A DNA stretch of 64,000 nucleotides, from positions 62,001 to 126,000 of the forward strand of contig NZ_JAIQXV010000012.1 in assembly GCF_020166415.1 (NCBI RefSeq), read 5' to 3'. Source of the DNA: Deinococcus multiflagellatus (lineage in GTDB: Bacteria > Deinococcota > Deinococci > Deinococcales > Deinococcaceae). Numbering within the stretch: position 1 is the stretch's first letter; each line of letters opens with the position of its first letter. The notes below the pieces were generated by a model, which saw only the letters and a list, made by a program, of their open reading frames with translations, ran no database searches and was not told the DNA's origin. This document shows positions 34,428 through 43,632 of the stretch, piece after piece. Both the position numbers and the translations under genes were made by a program.

Positions 34428-37400
34428 ATGACCATGACCCTGTTCCCGGAAACGCCGGCCACCCCTGCCCCCCAGGCGACCGAAAAAAAGAAGCGTCGCA
34501 AGGTGCTGGATACGCCCCTGGCCCCCTCGTATGGCCTGCGCAGCGAGCCGGGCTGGCATCCAGGGCTGGACGGCGCGGCCACCCTGGATCTGGACGCCCT
34601 GCCCCTGCCGGCTTTCGGCGTGGAGTTGACGGGCGCGCCGCAGCAGGCCCGGCAGGCGGCCAATGAGCAGGCCCGCGCCCTGCTGGCCACCCTGCCACCG
34701 AAAACCAAACTGGACGACGACCAGAAGCAGGTCCTGCGCGCCTACAGCGGCGGGGGCAATCTGGGCGAGAGCACCGACGCGTATTACACCCCCACCCGCT
34801 TGGCCGCGCTGATCTGGCGCCTGGTGGAAAAACTGGACCCCAAGGCCCGCACGGTGCTGGAACCAGCCTGCGGCACCGGGGCATTTCTCGCCACCGCGCC
34901 GGCCGGCATGCGGCTGACCGGCGTGGAATACGACGAGGACGCCGCCCGCATCGCCGCGCTGCTGCATCCCAAGGCCCACATCCATCACGCGCCGCTGGAG
35001 ACCTACCACACCACCAGCGCGGACCCCCGCGCCGACGTGGTCATCGGCAATCCACCCTACGGCACCCGTGGGGAAACGCGGGTGCAGGATCCTGCGGGGC
35101 AGCCGTTTCGGCGCGCCGAGCAGTATTTCCTGGCGACCGCGCTGCGGCGCCTGATGCCGGGCGGCCTCCTGGCCTTTGTGTTGCCCCTGAGTCTGCTGGG
35201 CGACCGGCATCAGGCCTTCCGCGCCGAGCTGGTCCGGGCGGGAACAGTGCTGCTGACCGCCCTGGTGCCGTCGGGGGCGTTTGAGGCGGCGGGCGCGAAC
35301 CTCAGCACCTTCGTGCTGATCATGAAGGCCCACGACCAGGGGGTGCCCGCCGCGCTGGCCACCCTGCCCGACACCTTGCAGGCCCGCTTCCACAGCAAGC
35401 GGGACACGGCGTTCCTGGCCGGTACCTGCTGCATTGACAACAACCGCCTTGTGTCTGGGCATCTCTGTGCGGCCACGGCCAAGGTGGAATTTGGTCAGTA
35501 TGGCCAGCCGCTGGTGCGGGGTGAGCCGGTGCTGACGCAGGCGCGGCTCGATACCCTGGTGGCCGAAGCGTCTCCCCTGCGGGCGTTCGCGGTGACGGCC
35601 GCCAAGCTGGAAGGCGCCCTGCTGACCTGGACCGACGACACCGTGCAGCCGGTGGGCGAGGCCGAAACGATTCCTGGTCTGGCCAGCGTGTACCGCCAGC
35701 ACGCCCTGAGCGCCATGCGGCGGGCAGACCGCCACCCGCTGGCAGACGGCACCGCCAGCCCGTGTGGCCGCTTTCAATACCGCCGGGGCCAGTGGCACTT
35801 TGCGACCTTGCTGGCCACCCCGGAGGCGCAGACGGTCCTGGCGCTGGCCCGCGCCCTGCAGCAGCAGACCCTGAACCGGGCACCCCATCCGGACCTGCCC
35901 CAGCTGTGGGCCGATCTGCGCCGCTGGGCCGGTGACGATGAAGAGGCCCAGCGCCAGCGCATCGCGCGGCTGGCCCGCCAGTATCCCACCGTGAATCTGG
36001 TGCTCAGTCCGCCCGCGCTGCCGGCGAAACGCCGGATGACGATTCTGCCTGGCGCCCTCGGCGACGTGGCCGCGCAGCTGGCCGCCACCTGGCAACTCAC
36101 CCGCCCGGCCCTGACCCTGCACTCGGGGCTGCCCGACGAGCAGGTGAGCACCTTTCTGCGCGCGCATTACCGCTTTAACGGCTCGGTGTGGGTGGCGCCC
36201 ACCGAATACGACTTCGGGCACGCCTATGAGAAGGCGGCGCAGGCCCGTGAGACTGCCCGGCAGTGGCCGCACCAGTCCCCGGAACAACTTGCCCTGCTGA
36301 GCCAGGCCGACGAGTTGGAAAAGCGGGCGCTGGCCCAGGCCCGGTCCATCGCCGACACGCCGCTGACCCCCCGTGATCCGCTGGTGCCTGAAGAGGTGCT
36401 CCGCGACTGGGTCAACACGTATCTCGGGACCGTCTCCGGGGGCGAGCCGCTGCTGCATGTGATCAAGGAGCGGGGCCTGACCCGGCTGGTCATGCGCGAC
36501 GGTCAGGCGGGCGACGTCTACCGGGTGGACCAGACCCTGACCCGCCGCCTGCAGGATTACCTGAACTACGACACGCCCACCGACCGCATCGAGCGTGAGG
36601 GCCACAGCGCGGAGTCCATTGAGGCGCAGCGTGCCCGCGCCCTGAAAAAGGCGGCGCGCTACGAACGCAGTCTGGAGCTGCACTTCCGCAGCTGGCTGAT
36701 TCACAGCCCCCACGCAGGGCCGGTCGAGGACCTGTACAACCGCACCCGTAACGCGTTCGTGCTCGCGCCGGAAGACACCTCGCTGCTGGACCTGCCACTG
36801 TGGCGGGGCCCGCGCCATCACCTGTACCAGCGCGGCGATATCCGGACCTTGGCCGCGTGGGGCCACGGCCTGCTGGCCTACGAGGTGGGGGTTGGGAAGA
36901 CCTTTACGCTGCTGGGCCTGCTGTCCCTGCTCAAGCAGCGCGGCGAGGCGCACCGTCCCTGGATCGTGACGCCGCTGTCGCTGACCGGCAACTGGGTCAT
37001 CAACATCCACAAAGCCCGGCCAGACTGGCAGGTCGCCGTGATCGGCATGAACCCCACCGGCACGTTCGATGACGAGGGCCTGCCCGAGTACACGCCGGAC
37101 ACCACGCCCCAGCGCAAGGCCAAGCTGGCCGAGCTGCTGCACCAGCCGCCGGACGTGGTGGTGATCAGCATGGAGGCCTTTACCGATATCCCGATGCTGG
37201 ACAGCACCCGGCTGCACCTGATCGAGAATGACGCGGCGCTGCTGGCCCAGGGTGCGGCGCAGGAGGAGTTCAGCGTCAAGTCCGGTGAGTTCCGGGGGCG
37301 CAAGGCCCTGGTAAAGGAAGAGGATTTCCTGGACCACCTGATGGGGCGCAGCCGCTCGGCCACCGACACCGACCTGCCCTTTGAACTGTTCGCGCCCGAC

Positions 37401-39455
37401 GTCCTGGTCTTCGAAGAGGCACACAAGTTCAAGAACCTGTTCGAGGCGCCGGATTACCTGGGCGAGAAACCCAAGTTCATGGGGGCGGGCTTGGCCTCGA
37501 AGCGCGCCTACGACGCGTATCTGAAAGCCCGGTGGACGCGCGCGCAGCAGGGTGGACGCGGCACCTACTCGCTGACGGCCACCCCCTATAAGAATTCGCC
37601 CCTGGAAGTGGGCTTCGCTCTGGCCCTGGTGACCGACGCCCTGCTGTCGTTCGGGCTTCACGCGCCGGCCGCGTTTATGCTCCAGTACTGCCAGATCGAG
37701 CCGACGCTGATCACGCGGCCAGACGGCGGCGTCGGCACGCGCCCGGCCGTGATCGGCTTCAAGAATCTGCGTGAGCTGCGCAACCTCATGCGGCTGCATG
37801 TCATTGAGCGTGACGCCCTGACCTGCCGGCTGGACCACCGCATTGGCCTTCCACTGCCGCCCCTCCAGCGGCACATCCACACGCTGGAACTCACGCCCGA
37901 GCAGCTGGCCGCCTACGGGCCGGAACGGGCAGCCGCCGCCAACCCGAAGACCTCCGGTAAGGACCACCTGTTTTCCATCTTCAACCGGATGCAGCAGTAC
38001 ATCCTGCATCCAGAAGCGACGTGTGGCGGCGCCAATCCCCGCGCTGAAAAGGCCGCCGCGTTGGCGCTGGACGCGGAACAGACGGGGCACAAGAGCATCG
38101 CCTTTATGGACCGGGGCGGCGACGGGGGTGACAGCAGCGCCTTTGCCGCATACCTGAGGGCCTACGTGCAGGCCGGGATTCCAGTGGAGGCCATCGAGGT
38201 CATCACCTCAGAAACCCATCCGGACGCCGTGTCCCGCCTGAAAGCGGAAAAACGCTTCCGGCAGGGGCACAAGCGGCACATCATCGGCTCCAGTGTCACC
38301 CGTGAAGGCCTCAATCTCCAGCACATGACCAAGCACCTGATTCACCTGGATCTGCCGCACGATCCCCAGGACCTGAATCAGCGCGACGGTCGCGGCTGGC
38401 GCCAGGGCAATCCCAGCGAGGAAATTCACAGCCACCTTCTGCTGGCCAAGGGGTCCTTCGACGCGCTGCAATATCAAAACGTCATGGGCAAGAAAGGCTG
38501 GATTGACCACCTGCGCTCAGGAAATGACAGCGGCCGCAACCCCGTCGCGTTTCAGGCCGAGAACACGGCGCTCCTGCTGGCCGCCAATCCGGCCGATGTC
38601 GAGGCGTTTATTGCGGCGCAGGCGGCCGCCCAACAGGCCGAGCTGGCCCGCCAGGAACACCGCGCGCACTGGGCAGCGGTTCAGACCTTTCTGGATACGG
38701 CCACCTTGCTGCGCACGCGCCACGCCAAAGCGCAGGGCCGGAAACATGGGTCCACGGCGCAGGATCAGCACGCCTTGGCCCGCCTCAGCACCGATTTGCG
38801 GGGCGCGGCCCGCACGCTGGCCGGGCTGGCCCCGGCCTTCCGCCAGGCGCTCCGCTACAGTCAGCCGCTGACCTGGATTGACGATCTGCCGTTTGGACCC
38901 GGCGTCACCCTGACCCACGGCTCGGCCCAGTACGTCGTCAAGGCGGTCACGGCCACCCACCTCACGACCCAGGCAGGCGTGAATCTCGATCTGGACGACC
39001 TGGAACTGGCCACTGATGTCACGCTCAGCCCAGAGGAGCGGCACTACGGCGCGCAGCCGCTGGACGGCCTGCCCCCTGCCCTTCGTGAAGAGATTGAGGC
39101 GCTGCTCATAGCGCCCCCCGAGGAGGCCGCTGGGCCCCTGCCCGAGGCCAGTGACGAGGTGCTCACCCTCACGCCGGTCAGCACCGAGCGGAACTTCACC
39201 CTGTTCATCGGGGCCCGGCGCCTGAGCGTGGTGGTCACCCCGACGCTGCCGCAGGTGTATGCCCCTGCCCCAGGGGGGCTGAGCCCCGTCGAGCCGCACA
39301 CGCCCGCTGAAGGCGTGATGCTGATTGGCCTGAGTGACACCCAGGTGGAACTGGTCGCGGCGCCGGGCACCGCCGGGGCGCTGCGCGACGCGCTGCTGAC
39401 CCAGCCGCTGCCGATTGTGGAGCGGCTGATGAACCTGCTCAACTCGGCGGCCTGA
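34428..39455 (+). CDS. Adenine methylase and SF2 helicase fusion
   Basis: 1675 residues. The methylase part has VLEPACGTGAFLATAP (about residue 143) and NPPYGTRGE (about 207), the N6-adenine methylase motifs I and IV. The helicase part has EVGVGKTFT (about 819), FEEAHKFKN (about 996, a DEAH variant), TATPYKN (about 1048) and QRDGRGWRQGNP (about 1316, motif VI). This matches the large plasmid and phage proteins of COG4646 type. They may protect incoming DNA from restriction or remodel it. An in-frame ATG lies six bases after the first. Transcription is led by class B hairpin 7. Confidence 0.85.
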   Translation: MTMTLFPETPATPAPQATEKKKRRKVLDTPLAPSYGLRSEPGWHPGLDGAATLDLDALPLPAFGVELTGAPQQARQAANEQARALLATLPPKTKLDDDQKQVLRAYSGGGNLGESTDAYYTPTRLAALIWRLVEKLDPKARTVLEPACGTGAFLATAPAGMRLTGVEYDEDAARIAALLHPKAHIHHAPLETYHTTSADPRADVVIGNPPYGTRGETRVQDPAGQPFRRAEQYFLATALRRLMPGGLLAFVLPLSLLGDRHQAFRAELVRAGTVLLTALVPSGAFEAAGANLSTFVLIMKAHDQGVPAALATLPDTLQARFHSKRDTAFLAGTCCIDNNRLVSGHLCAATAKVEFGQYGQPLVRGEPVLTQARLDTLVAEASPLRAFAVTAAKLEGALLTWTDDTVQPVGEAETIPGLASVYRQHALSAMRRADRHPLADGTASPCGRFQYRRGQWHFATLLATPEAQTVLALARALQQQTLNRAPHPDLPQLWADLRRWAGDDEEAQRQRIARLARQYPTVNLVLSPPALPAKRRMTILPGALGDVAAQLAATWQLTRPALTLHSGLPDEQVSTFLRAHYRFNGSVWVAPTEYDFGHAYEKAAQARETARQWPHQSPEQLALLSQADELEKRALAQARSIADTPLTPRDPLVPEEVLRDWVNTYLGTVSGGEPLLHVIKERGLTRLVMRDGQAGDVYRVDQTLTRRLQDYLNYDTPTDRIEREGHSAESIEAQRARALKKAARYERSLELHFRSWLIHSPHAGPVEDLYNRTRNAFVLAPEDTSLLDLPLWRGPRHHLYQRGDIRTLAAWGHGLLAYEVGVGKTFTLLGLLSLLKQRGEAHRPWIVTPLSLTGNWVINIHKARPDWQVAVIGMNPTGTFDDEGLPEYTPDTTPQRKAKLAELLHQPPDVVVISMEAFTDIPMLDSTRLHLIENDAALLAQGAAQEEFSVKSGEFRGRKALVKEEDFLDHLMGRSRSATDTDLPFELFAPDVLVFEEAHKFKNLFEAPDYLGEKPKFMGAGLASKRAYDAYLKARWTRAQQGGRGTYSLTATPYKNSPLEVGFALALVTDALLSFGLHAPAAFMLQYCQIEPTLITRPDGGVGTRPAVIGFKNLRELRNLMRLHVIERDALTCRLDHRIGLPLPPLQRHIHTLELTPEQLAAYGPERAAAANPKTSGKDHLFSIFNRMQQYILHPEATCGGANPRAEKAAALALDAEQTGHKSIAFMDRGGDGGDSSAFAAYLRAYVQAGIPVEAIEVITSETHPDAVSRLKAEKRFRQGHKRHIIGSSVTREGLNLQHMTKHLIHLDLPHDPQDLNQRDGRGWRQGNPSEEIHSHLLLAKGSFDALQYQNVMGKKGWIDHLRSGNDSGRNPVAFQAENTALLLAANPADVEAFIAAQAAAQQAELARQEHRAHWAAVQTFLDTATLLRTRHAKAQGRKHGSTAQDQHALARLSTDLRGAARTLAGLAPAFRQALRYSQPLTWIDDLPFGPGVTLTHGSAQYVVKAVTATHLTTQAGVNLDLDDLELATDVTLSPEERHYGAQPLDGLPPALREEIEALLIAPPEEAAGPLPEASDEVLTLTPVSTERNFTLFIGARRLSVVVTPTLPQVYAPAPGGLSPVEPHTPAEGVMLIGLSDTQVELVAAPGTAGALRDALLTQPLPIVERLMNLLNSAA

Positions 39456-39476
39456 GCCGGGGCGGCCGACTGAAGT

Positions 39477-39513
39477 GTTCGGGTGGCCAGCGCCACCCGA
39501 ACCTCTTGGCGTC
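39477..39513 (+). promoter_or_regulatory. Class B hairpin element 8
   Basis: Eleven-base perfect stem 39477-39487 with 39492-39502, then 11 bases to ATG 39514. The anchor bases differ from the consensus (GAACC), and the spacing is two longer. Confidence 0.65.
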
Positions 39514-39825
39514 ATGATTTCCTTGAGTCCCGATCCAGCCAGCGCCGACGTGCTGGCTGCGCGCTACGGCACCTTCGTCGCCAGCACCTTCGTGCCGGCA
39601 CCTGGGGTGACGGACGTTGGCCACGCGCGTGCCCGCGTGGTGACCCACGGCCTGACCTGGCATCTGGTGCAGGTGACCGCGACCGCTCAGGCCCACGGCA
39701 CCACCGGCACCGGCACCGTCGGAGGGGTCGAGGACGATCAGCCGCTGAAGTGTCTGGCGGCCACCCTCGAAGCCGAGCAGCTCGCCCGCGAGGACGCCCG
39801 CGGCTGGGCCATCCTCGCCTTGTAA
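39514..39825 (+). CDS. Small unknown protein
   Basis: 103 residues. A short N-terminal helix (SADVLAARYGTFVAS) precedes a beta-rich middle with many Thr, Gly and Val (VTATAQAHGTTGTG) and a C-terminal helix (ATLEAEQLAREDARGW). No family recognised. It lies just before the PRTRC cassette, 66 bases from protein E, and starts after class B hairpin 8. Confidence 0.5.
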   Translation: MISLSPDPASADVLAARYGTFVASTFVPAPGVTDVGHARARVVTHGLTWHLVQVTATAQAHGTTGTGTVGGVEDDQPLKCLAATLEAEQLAREDARGWAILAL

Positions 39826-39837
39826 TTCACCCCCAGT

Positions 39838-39872
39838 GGTGGGGGGGAGCCCACCCCGCTCCCCCCCACCCG
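39838..39872 (+). promoter_or_regulatory. Class B hairpin element 9 (variant spacing)
   Basis: Twelve-base stem 39838-39849 with 39859-39870, followed after two bases by an ATG (39873) that is not the gene start. PRTRC E begins at 39892 behind AGGAGGAG. Confidence 0.6.
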
Positions 39873-39891
39873 ATGCCCCGCAGGAGGAGTT

Positions 39892-40995
39892 ATGACACAC
39901 ACCCATCAGCCTATTCCCGAGGGTCACATCCGCCGCCCCCAACCAGCTGCTTTTGAGACCAATGCCGAGATCAGAGACTATCTGGTCGGCCTGTACGAGA
40001 GCCTGTCGACTGAAGGCAAGGCGGAATTTACCGTCATCATCCACCGGTATCCCAACTGGACCCAGGACGCGGCCACCGGAAACGCGGTCGTCCGGGCCAT
40101 CCACGAAGGCATGGTGCTGACCATGCCCGCACCGCAGCCCGATCCGTTTGCGGTGTTCACGCCTGCGGCCCCGCTGCCGACGGCCGTCGCGCCGACAGCG
40201 GCGCCCGCCCCCACACCACCGGCACCTGCTGTGGCGCAGGCCCCCGTTCCTGCGCCTGCACCGTCACCGAGTCCTGAGCCTGCAACGGTGGCGCCGCCAA
40301 CGGTGGCGACGCCCAGCGTCCCGGTGCCGACTGAAGAGGACAGCGACGTGGAGGCGAGTGAGCCGGACGAAACTCCAGCGGACGAGGGTTCGGCCGTTGG
40401 CAGCGGACCAGCTGCCAATCCGGACGGGCTCTTCAGTCAACTGCACGCCATGGCCGCCGACGGCGAGATGATCGTGCTGTACGTGCAGCGCCAGGGCGAT
40501 CTGCTGGATCTCAAGTTGGTGCCCAGTGGGGCCAAGGGTGAAGCGGGGAAAGCCATTGACACCGTCCAGGTCAAGGCCACCCCCGCTGAGCTGGACAGCG
40601 ATTTGGCCAGTGCTTTGACGACCTACACAGCGCTGCGTCAATCCACGCGCCAGGCGCTGGTCTCCGTCAGCCAGCAGGTCAAGCAGAGCGTGGGCAGTGG
40701 CAAAGGCAAGGCCAAGTCGGCGGCAAAGCCAGCGTCCAGCGCCCCCGCGACCGGCGTCATCAGCATCAATGCCAATGTCACGGCGTACGCCACCATCAAG
40801 GGGCCTGGCTTCAACGAGAAAGATCGCCACCCGGTCGGCCCGGAGCACAAGGAATTTCAGGCCAAGCCGGGCACCTACACCGTCACCGTGCACGCGGACG
40901 GCCACCTGCCCGAAACGTTTTCCAACTGCGCCGTGACGGCAGGCAAAACACAGCACATTCAGGCCCAACTGAAAAACGCGGGCCTCGGCTTCTGA
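39892..40995 (+). CDS. PRTRC system protein E, extended
   Basis: 367 residues, about twice the usual length. Residues 1-70 look helical (TNAEIRDYLVGLYESLSTEG), then a Pro/Ala-rich linker (80-175). The PRTRC-E core is about 178-235: LFSQLHAMAADGEMIVLYVQ, a VTLVP-like strand, and the TPAELD signature. A C-terminal beta domain (about 285-360, YTVTVHADGHLPETFSN) resembles a PEGA-type sandwich. PRTRC cassettes combine ubiquitin-like conjugation proteins with ParB, function unsolved. Strong AGGAGGAG site before ATG. Protein C follows. Confidence 0.75.
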   Translation: MTHTHQPIPEGHIRRPQPAAFETNAEIRDYLVGLYESLSTEGKAEFTVIIHRYPNWTQDAATGNAVVRAIHEGMVLTMPAPQPDPFAVFTPAAPLPTAVAPTAAPAPTPPAPAVAQAPVPAPAPSPSPEPATVAPPTVATPSVPVPTEEDSDVEASEPDETPADEGSAVGSGPAANPDGLFSQLHAMAADGEMIVLYVQRQGDLLDLKLVPSGAKGEAGKAIDTVQVKATPAELDSDLASALTTYTALRQSTRQALVSVSQQVKQSVGSGKGKAKSAAKPASSAPATGVISINANVTAYATIKGPGFNEKDRHPVGPEHKEFQAKPGTYTVTVHADGHLPETFSNCAVTAGKTQHIQAQLKNAGLGF

Positions 40996-41041
40996 GCCGC
41001 GTTTCAGCGCCCTTTCACCCTTGAGTCCTCCAGGAGTTTTT

Positions 41042-41239
41042 ATGCTTGATCTCACCCCTGTTTCCCGCAGTTTTCTCTTCGACGGCCGCACCCTGCCTGA
41101 TCCTGGCCCGGAATACGCGCCTGCTGACGTGCTGCGCCTGTACATGACCCAGTTCCCTGATCTGGCCCAGGCCGAGGTGTTGCCAGCCACACCTGGCGGC
41201 GTCATCGAATTCAAGAAGTCGTTCGGCAGCAAGGGGTAG
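41042..41239 (+). CDS. PRTRC system protein C (ubiquitin-like)
   Basis: 65 residues, ATG behind AGGAG. The sequence FLFDGRTLPDPGPEY, then VLRLYMTQFPDLAQAEV and a C-terminal FGSKG, fits PRTRC-C closely. Family knowledge treats PRTRC-C as the ubiquitin-like element of the cassette. The exposed C-terminal Gly is consistent with activation by the ThiF-like E1, but that is inference. Confidence 0.85.
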   Translation: MLDLTPVSRSFLFDGRTLPDPGPEYAPADVLRLYMTQFPDLAQAEVLPATPGGVIEFKKSFGSKG

Positions 41240-41244
41240 GCTGC

Positions 41245-41505
41245 GTGCCCCGCCCCCGCCTGAGCCGCCCCGTCTGCCTGCTGCTGGAGCCTATGGGGAC
41301 CGAGCCAGACTTTCTGGGCACCCTTCGCAAGAGGGCCGCTGCGAACCAGCGGCTCTTCGCCGACCTGGACCAGCTGCTGCGCGACCACGCGCTCCCCGCC
41401 AGTCCAGAACTGGCCACACTGGGGCCAGCCTTGCCGGTCCTGCTGACGAGCCAGGGCCTGGCCTGGTCTCCCCTACCGGCCGCCGCCGTGCCGCTACTGA
41501 TTTGA
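41245..41505 (+). CDS. Small unknown protein in PRTRC cassette
   Basis: 86 residues from GTG 41245, five bases after protein C's stop. A helical segment (FLGTLRKRAAANQRLFADLD) and a hydrophobic C-terminus. Not one of the known PRTRC proteins by my reading. Position gives it a likely cassette role. Confidence 0.5.
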   Translation: MPRPRLSRPVCLLLEPMGTEPDFLGTLRKRAAANQRLFADLDQLLRDHALPASPELATLGPALPVLLTSQGLAWSPLPAAAVPLLI

Positions 41506-41511
41506 CCCGAA

Positions 41512-41550
41512 TGGCCGATTCCCTTTTCAGGAATCGGCCCAGTCGGGCGC
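41512..41550 (+). promoter_or_regulatory. Class B hairpin element 10
   Basis: Ten-base stem 41513-41522 with 41530-41539. GGCCCA ends at 41541, then nine bases (GTCGGGCGC) to ATG 41551. The inner stem (GATTCC/GGAATC) is AT-containing, unlike the other copies, and still pairs. Confidence 0.8.
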
Positions 41551-41988
41551 ATGACCCGCTGCCCTGTCTGCCAAGCCTCAGTTGACGCCCCGCCTGGCCG
41601 CCTGCTGTGCCCGCAGTGCGCGGCCAGCCTCATCATCGGTACGGACGGCGCGGCGCAGCTGCGGGACTTCATCGATCTCCGGCTGGAGCTCACGCCAGCC
41701 GTGCCCATGACCAGCGCCCAACGGCACGAGGCCCAACTGATCCTCGGCGAGCTGCGCGACCTGCTGGCCCCGCACACCCAGGCCCGCACCGAACATTATC
41801 TGTTGCACCTGAGCCTGCGGCTGCTCGCTGACCTCCTGGCCACTCAGATGGCGCTGGGGACCGAGGCGCGCTCGATGCTGCTTCACGCCGCCGAAACCCG
41901 CGCGCACCTCGTGCTGCCGAATCAGCCTGACCGGCGCGCAGCCGCTTATGAACTGGCCCGGGCCCTGCGCGGCGGGTCCTTGTCATGA
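41551..41988 (+). CDS. Zinc-ribbon helical protein
   Basis: 145 residues. CPVC (about 4-7) and CPQC (about 20-23) form a four-Cys zinc ribbon at the N-terminus. The rest is helical (QRHEAQLILGELRDLLAPHT). No family name. Its stop overlaps the ATG of the first gene of the tandem family. Confidence 0.55.
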   Translation: MTRCPVCQASVDAPPGRLLCPQCAASLIIGTDGAAQLRDFIDLRLELTPAVPMTSAQRHEAQLILGELRDLLAPHTQARTEHYLLHLSLRLLADLLATQMALGTEARSMLLHAAETRAHLVLPNQPDRRAAAYELARALRGGSLS

Positions 41989-42767
41989 TCAGCGGTGAGG
42001 TGGGGTTCATCGCGCAAAGGCCACGCCTCGCGCTGTCCCAATCCGAATTCTGGCAGAAGCGGCGGCAGGTTGAGGCGCAGTTCGCCTGTCCTGATCTCTC
42101 GGGAGCCCACCTGGAGGCCGAACTGACCACCGAGGGCACGCCGCTGCTGACCGTCTTTGGAACCACGGAACTTACGGTCTGGCGGCTGCGTCCCTTCCTG
42201 AGCCGCGCGCCAGGTGCCCTGGCGGCGGCCCTTCGGGCCTTTGCGAAGGCGGCCGAACCCTGGTGCCCGCTGTTGACCCCGGCCCTTGCCTTCGACCATA
42301 AACTGCACTTCTTGTGGTCTGAGGCCCTCTGGCCGCAAGCGCAGCGGCTCCGGCCACTCGCTGAGCCCTGCCCGCAGCCTTGCCAGGGGCGAGCGCCAGG
42401 CCAGCTGCGCCGACTGGCCGAGATTACCGAAGCACTCGAAGCCCTTCGGGTGCTGCCGGTCGAATCCAAGGCGACGCTCTCCGTGAAATCCTGGTGCGGT
42501 GAAGTCTCCACCTGCCATCACGCCTTGACCCTCCCAGGCGACCGGTTCATGCCTCATCTTCAGCGCCAGCTCTACGACCTGAACTGTCAGGATGGGGGGC
42601 CACTGCCCTGCTTCATGACAGACCTGCGTTCCCTGCCGGGGCGCCGCGCCGCGCGACTCTACGTCCACCGAGCGGCGCCTGCCGTCCGCTTGGTGCACGC
42701 CGGTCTCCACCTCCTGGCCTGCCCCGATCTGTCCCTAGACCAGGCAGAGATCTGGACTACCGGGTAG
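41985..42767 (+). CDS. PRTRC-F-like family member 1
   Basis: 260 residues from ATG 41985 (ATGA overlap). The C-terminal part has QRQLYDLNCQDGGPLPCFM (about 188-206), which aligns with the D-x-Y-x5-GE region of the neighbouring paralogues. Membership is the weakest of the six. The stop lies within the palindrome at 42751-42773. Confidence 0.45.
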   Translation: MISGEVGFIAQRPRLALSQSEFWQKRRQVEAQFACPDLSGAHLEAELTTEGTPLLTVFGTTELTVWRLRPFLSRAPGALAAALRAFAKAAEPWCPLLTPALAFDHKLHFLWSEALWPQAQRLRPLAEPCPQPCQGRAPGQLRRLAEITEALEALRVLPVESKATLSVKSWCGEVSTCHHALTLPGDRFMPHLQRQLYDLNCQDGGPLPCFMTDLRSLPGRRAARLYVHRAAPAVRLVHAGLHLLACPDLSLDQAEIWTTG

Positions 42768-42773
42768 TCCAGA
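42751..42773. repeat. Palindrome copy 1 (TGGACTACC-N-GGTAGTCCA)
   Basis: Eleven-base arms 42751-42761 and 42763-42773 around one base. The inner 19 bases recur at 46158-46176 with only the central base changed. It overlaps the end of the upstream gene. Confidence 0.75.
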
Positions 42774-42789
42774 CCCACCTGCACCGGAA

Positions 42790-42822
42790 TGGCCGGGGCC
42801 AAACCCCGGCCCAAGCCGCTGT
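42790..42822 (+). promoter_or_regulatory. Class B hairpin element 11
   Basis: Eight-base stem 42791-42798 with 42804-42811. GGCCCA ends at 42813, then nine bases (AGCCGCTGT) to ATG 42823. Confidence 0.75.
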
Positions 42823-43632
42823 ATGCTCCTCTGGTCTTCCCCGGCTGTGCGGACCCTCTCAGCAGAGGCGCTGGCGTTTCGCCAGGCCAGGCGACAGGCG
42901 TTGCCTTTTCCCACCCACCCGGCCCTGGCGGCCCGCGACGGTGGCCTCAATGTGGTGCGTTTCTGGTCGCCCATCTGGTACAGCAGCGCTCATCCAGATC
43001 CAAACACCCAACGCTGGACCGAAACCGTCGTGGCTGCGCTGTCGGACGCTCTGGCCAGCCACCTGCTGGTGCTGCTGCCGCACCACCTCAGCGGCCTGAT
43101 TGAGCTCTACGACGATCAGCTGCAAGAGTACCTGCACGAGGTGGACCCGGACCCGCAGATGCCTCGCGAGCGTTTGTACGAAGTGGCTGCCAGGCACGAC
43201 TACGCCGGGCCCGATCCCGGCGTCTTACGGCGGCTCCAGACGGACGTGAGCCGCCGCGCGCAGGCCCCACTTGCTCAAGGCCACCCTGAGTTGCGCGCGC
43301 TCCTGGGCGAGGTGCGGGCCCTGGAACACTACGTGCAGCCCACCCGACCACGCGTGCCGCTGCCGTATCGCCTGTCCTGGGACCGTTGGGTTGATCCCTG
43401 GGCCATTCTCGATCCGGCCGTCACCGAAGAGGACCGCCAGACGTATTACATGGCCATCAATGACGTGTATGCCGGTCACATGCAGGCCGGCGAGGAGGAT
43501 GACCCACTGGCGCGTTTCGGGATCCACCGGGCAGACCGAATCGCGGCGCGCCTCTGGGCGGCGCGGCACGACCGCGTGGTGGGCCGGGCGGAAACCATCT
43601 TGCAGGCCCTCCAGGGACTCGCTGCATGTTGA
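42823..43632 (+). CDS. PRTRC-F-like family member 2
   Basis: 269 residues. RERLYEVAARHDYAGPDPGV (about 107-126) matches a segment of member 4, and AINDVYAGHMQAGEEDDPLA (about 212-231) carries the shared ND-x-Y...GE motif. The role in PRTRC biology is unknown. It overlaps the next gene by seven bases. Confidence 0.55.
   Translation: MLLWSSPAVRTLSAEALAFRQARRQALPFPTHPALAARDGGLNVVRFWSPIWYSSAHPDPNTQRWTETVVAALSDALASHLLVLLPHHLSGLIELYDDQLQEYLHEVDPDPQMPRERLYEVAARHDYAGPDPGVLRRLQTDVSRRAQAPLAQGHPELRALLGEVRALEHYVQPTRPRVPLPYRLSWDRWVDPWAILDPAVTEEDRQTYYMAINDVYAGHMQAGEEDDPLARFGIHRADRIAARLWAARHDRVVGRAETILQALQGLAAC

Noticed and set aside
34215..38090. 1291-codon minus-strand frame opposite the methylase-helicase
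   Set aside because: Shadow of the sense gene, no motifs.
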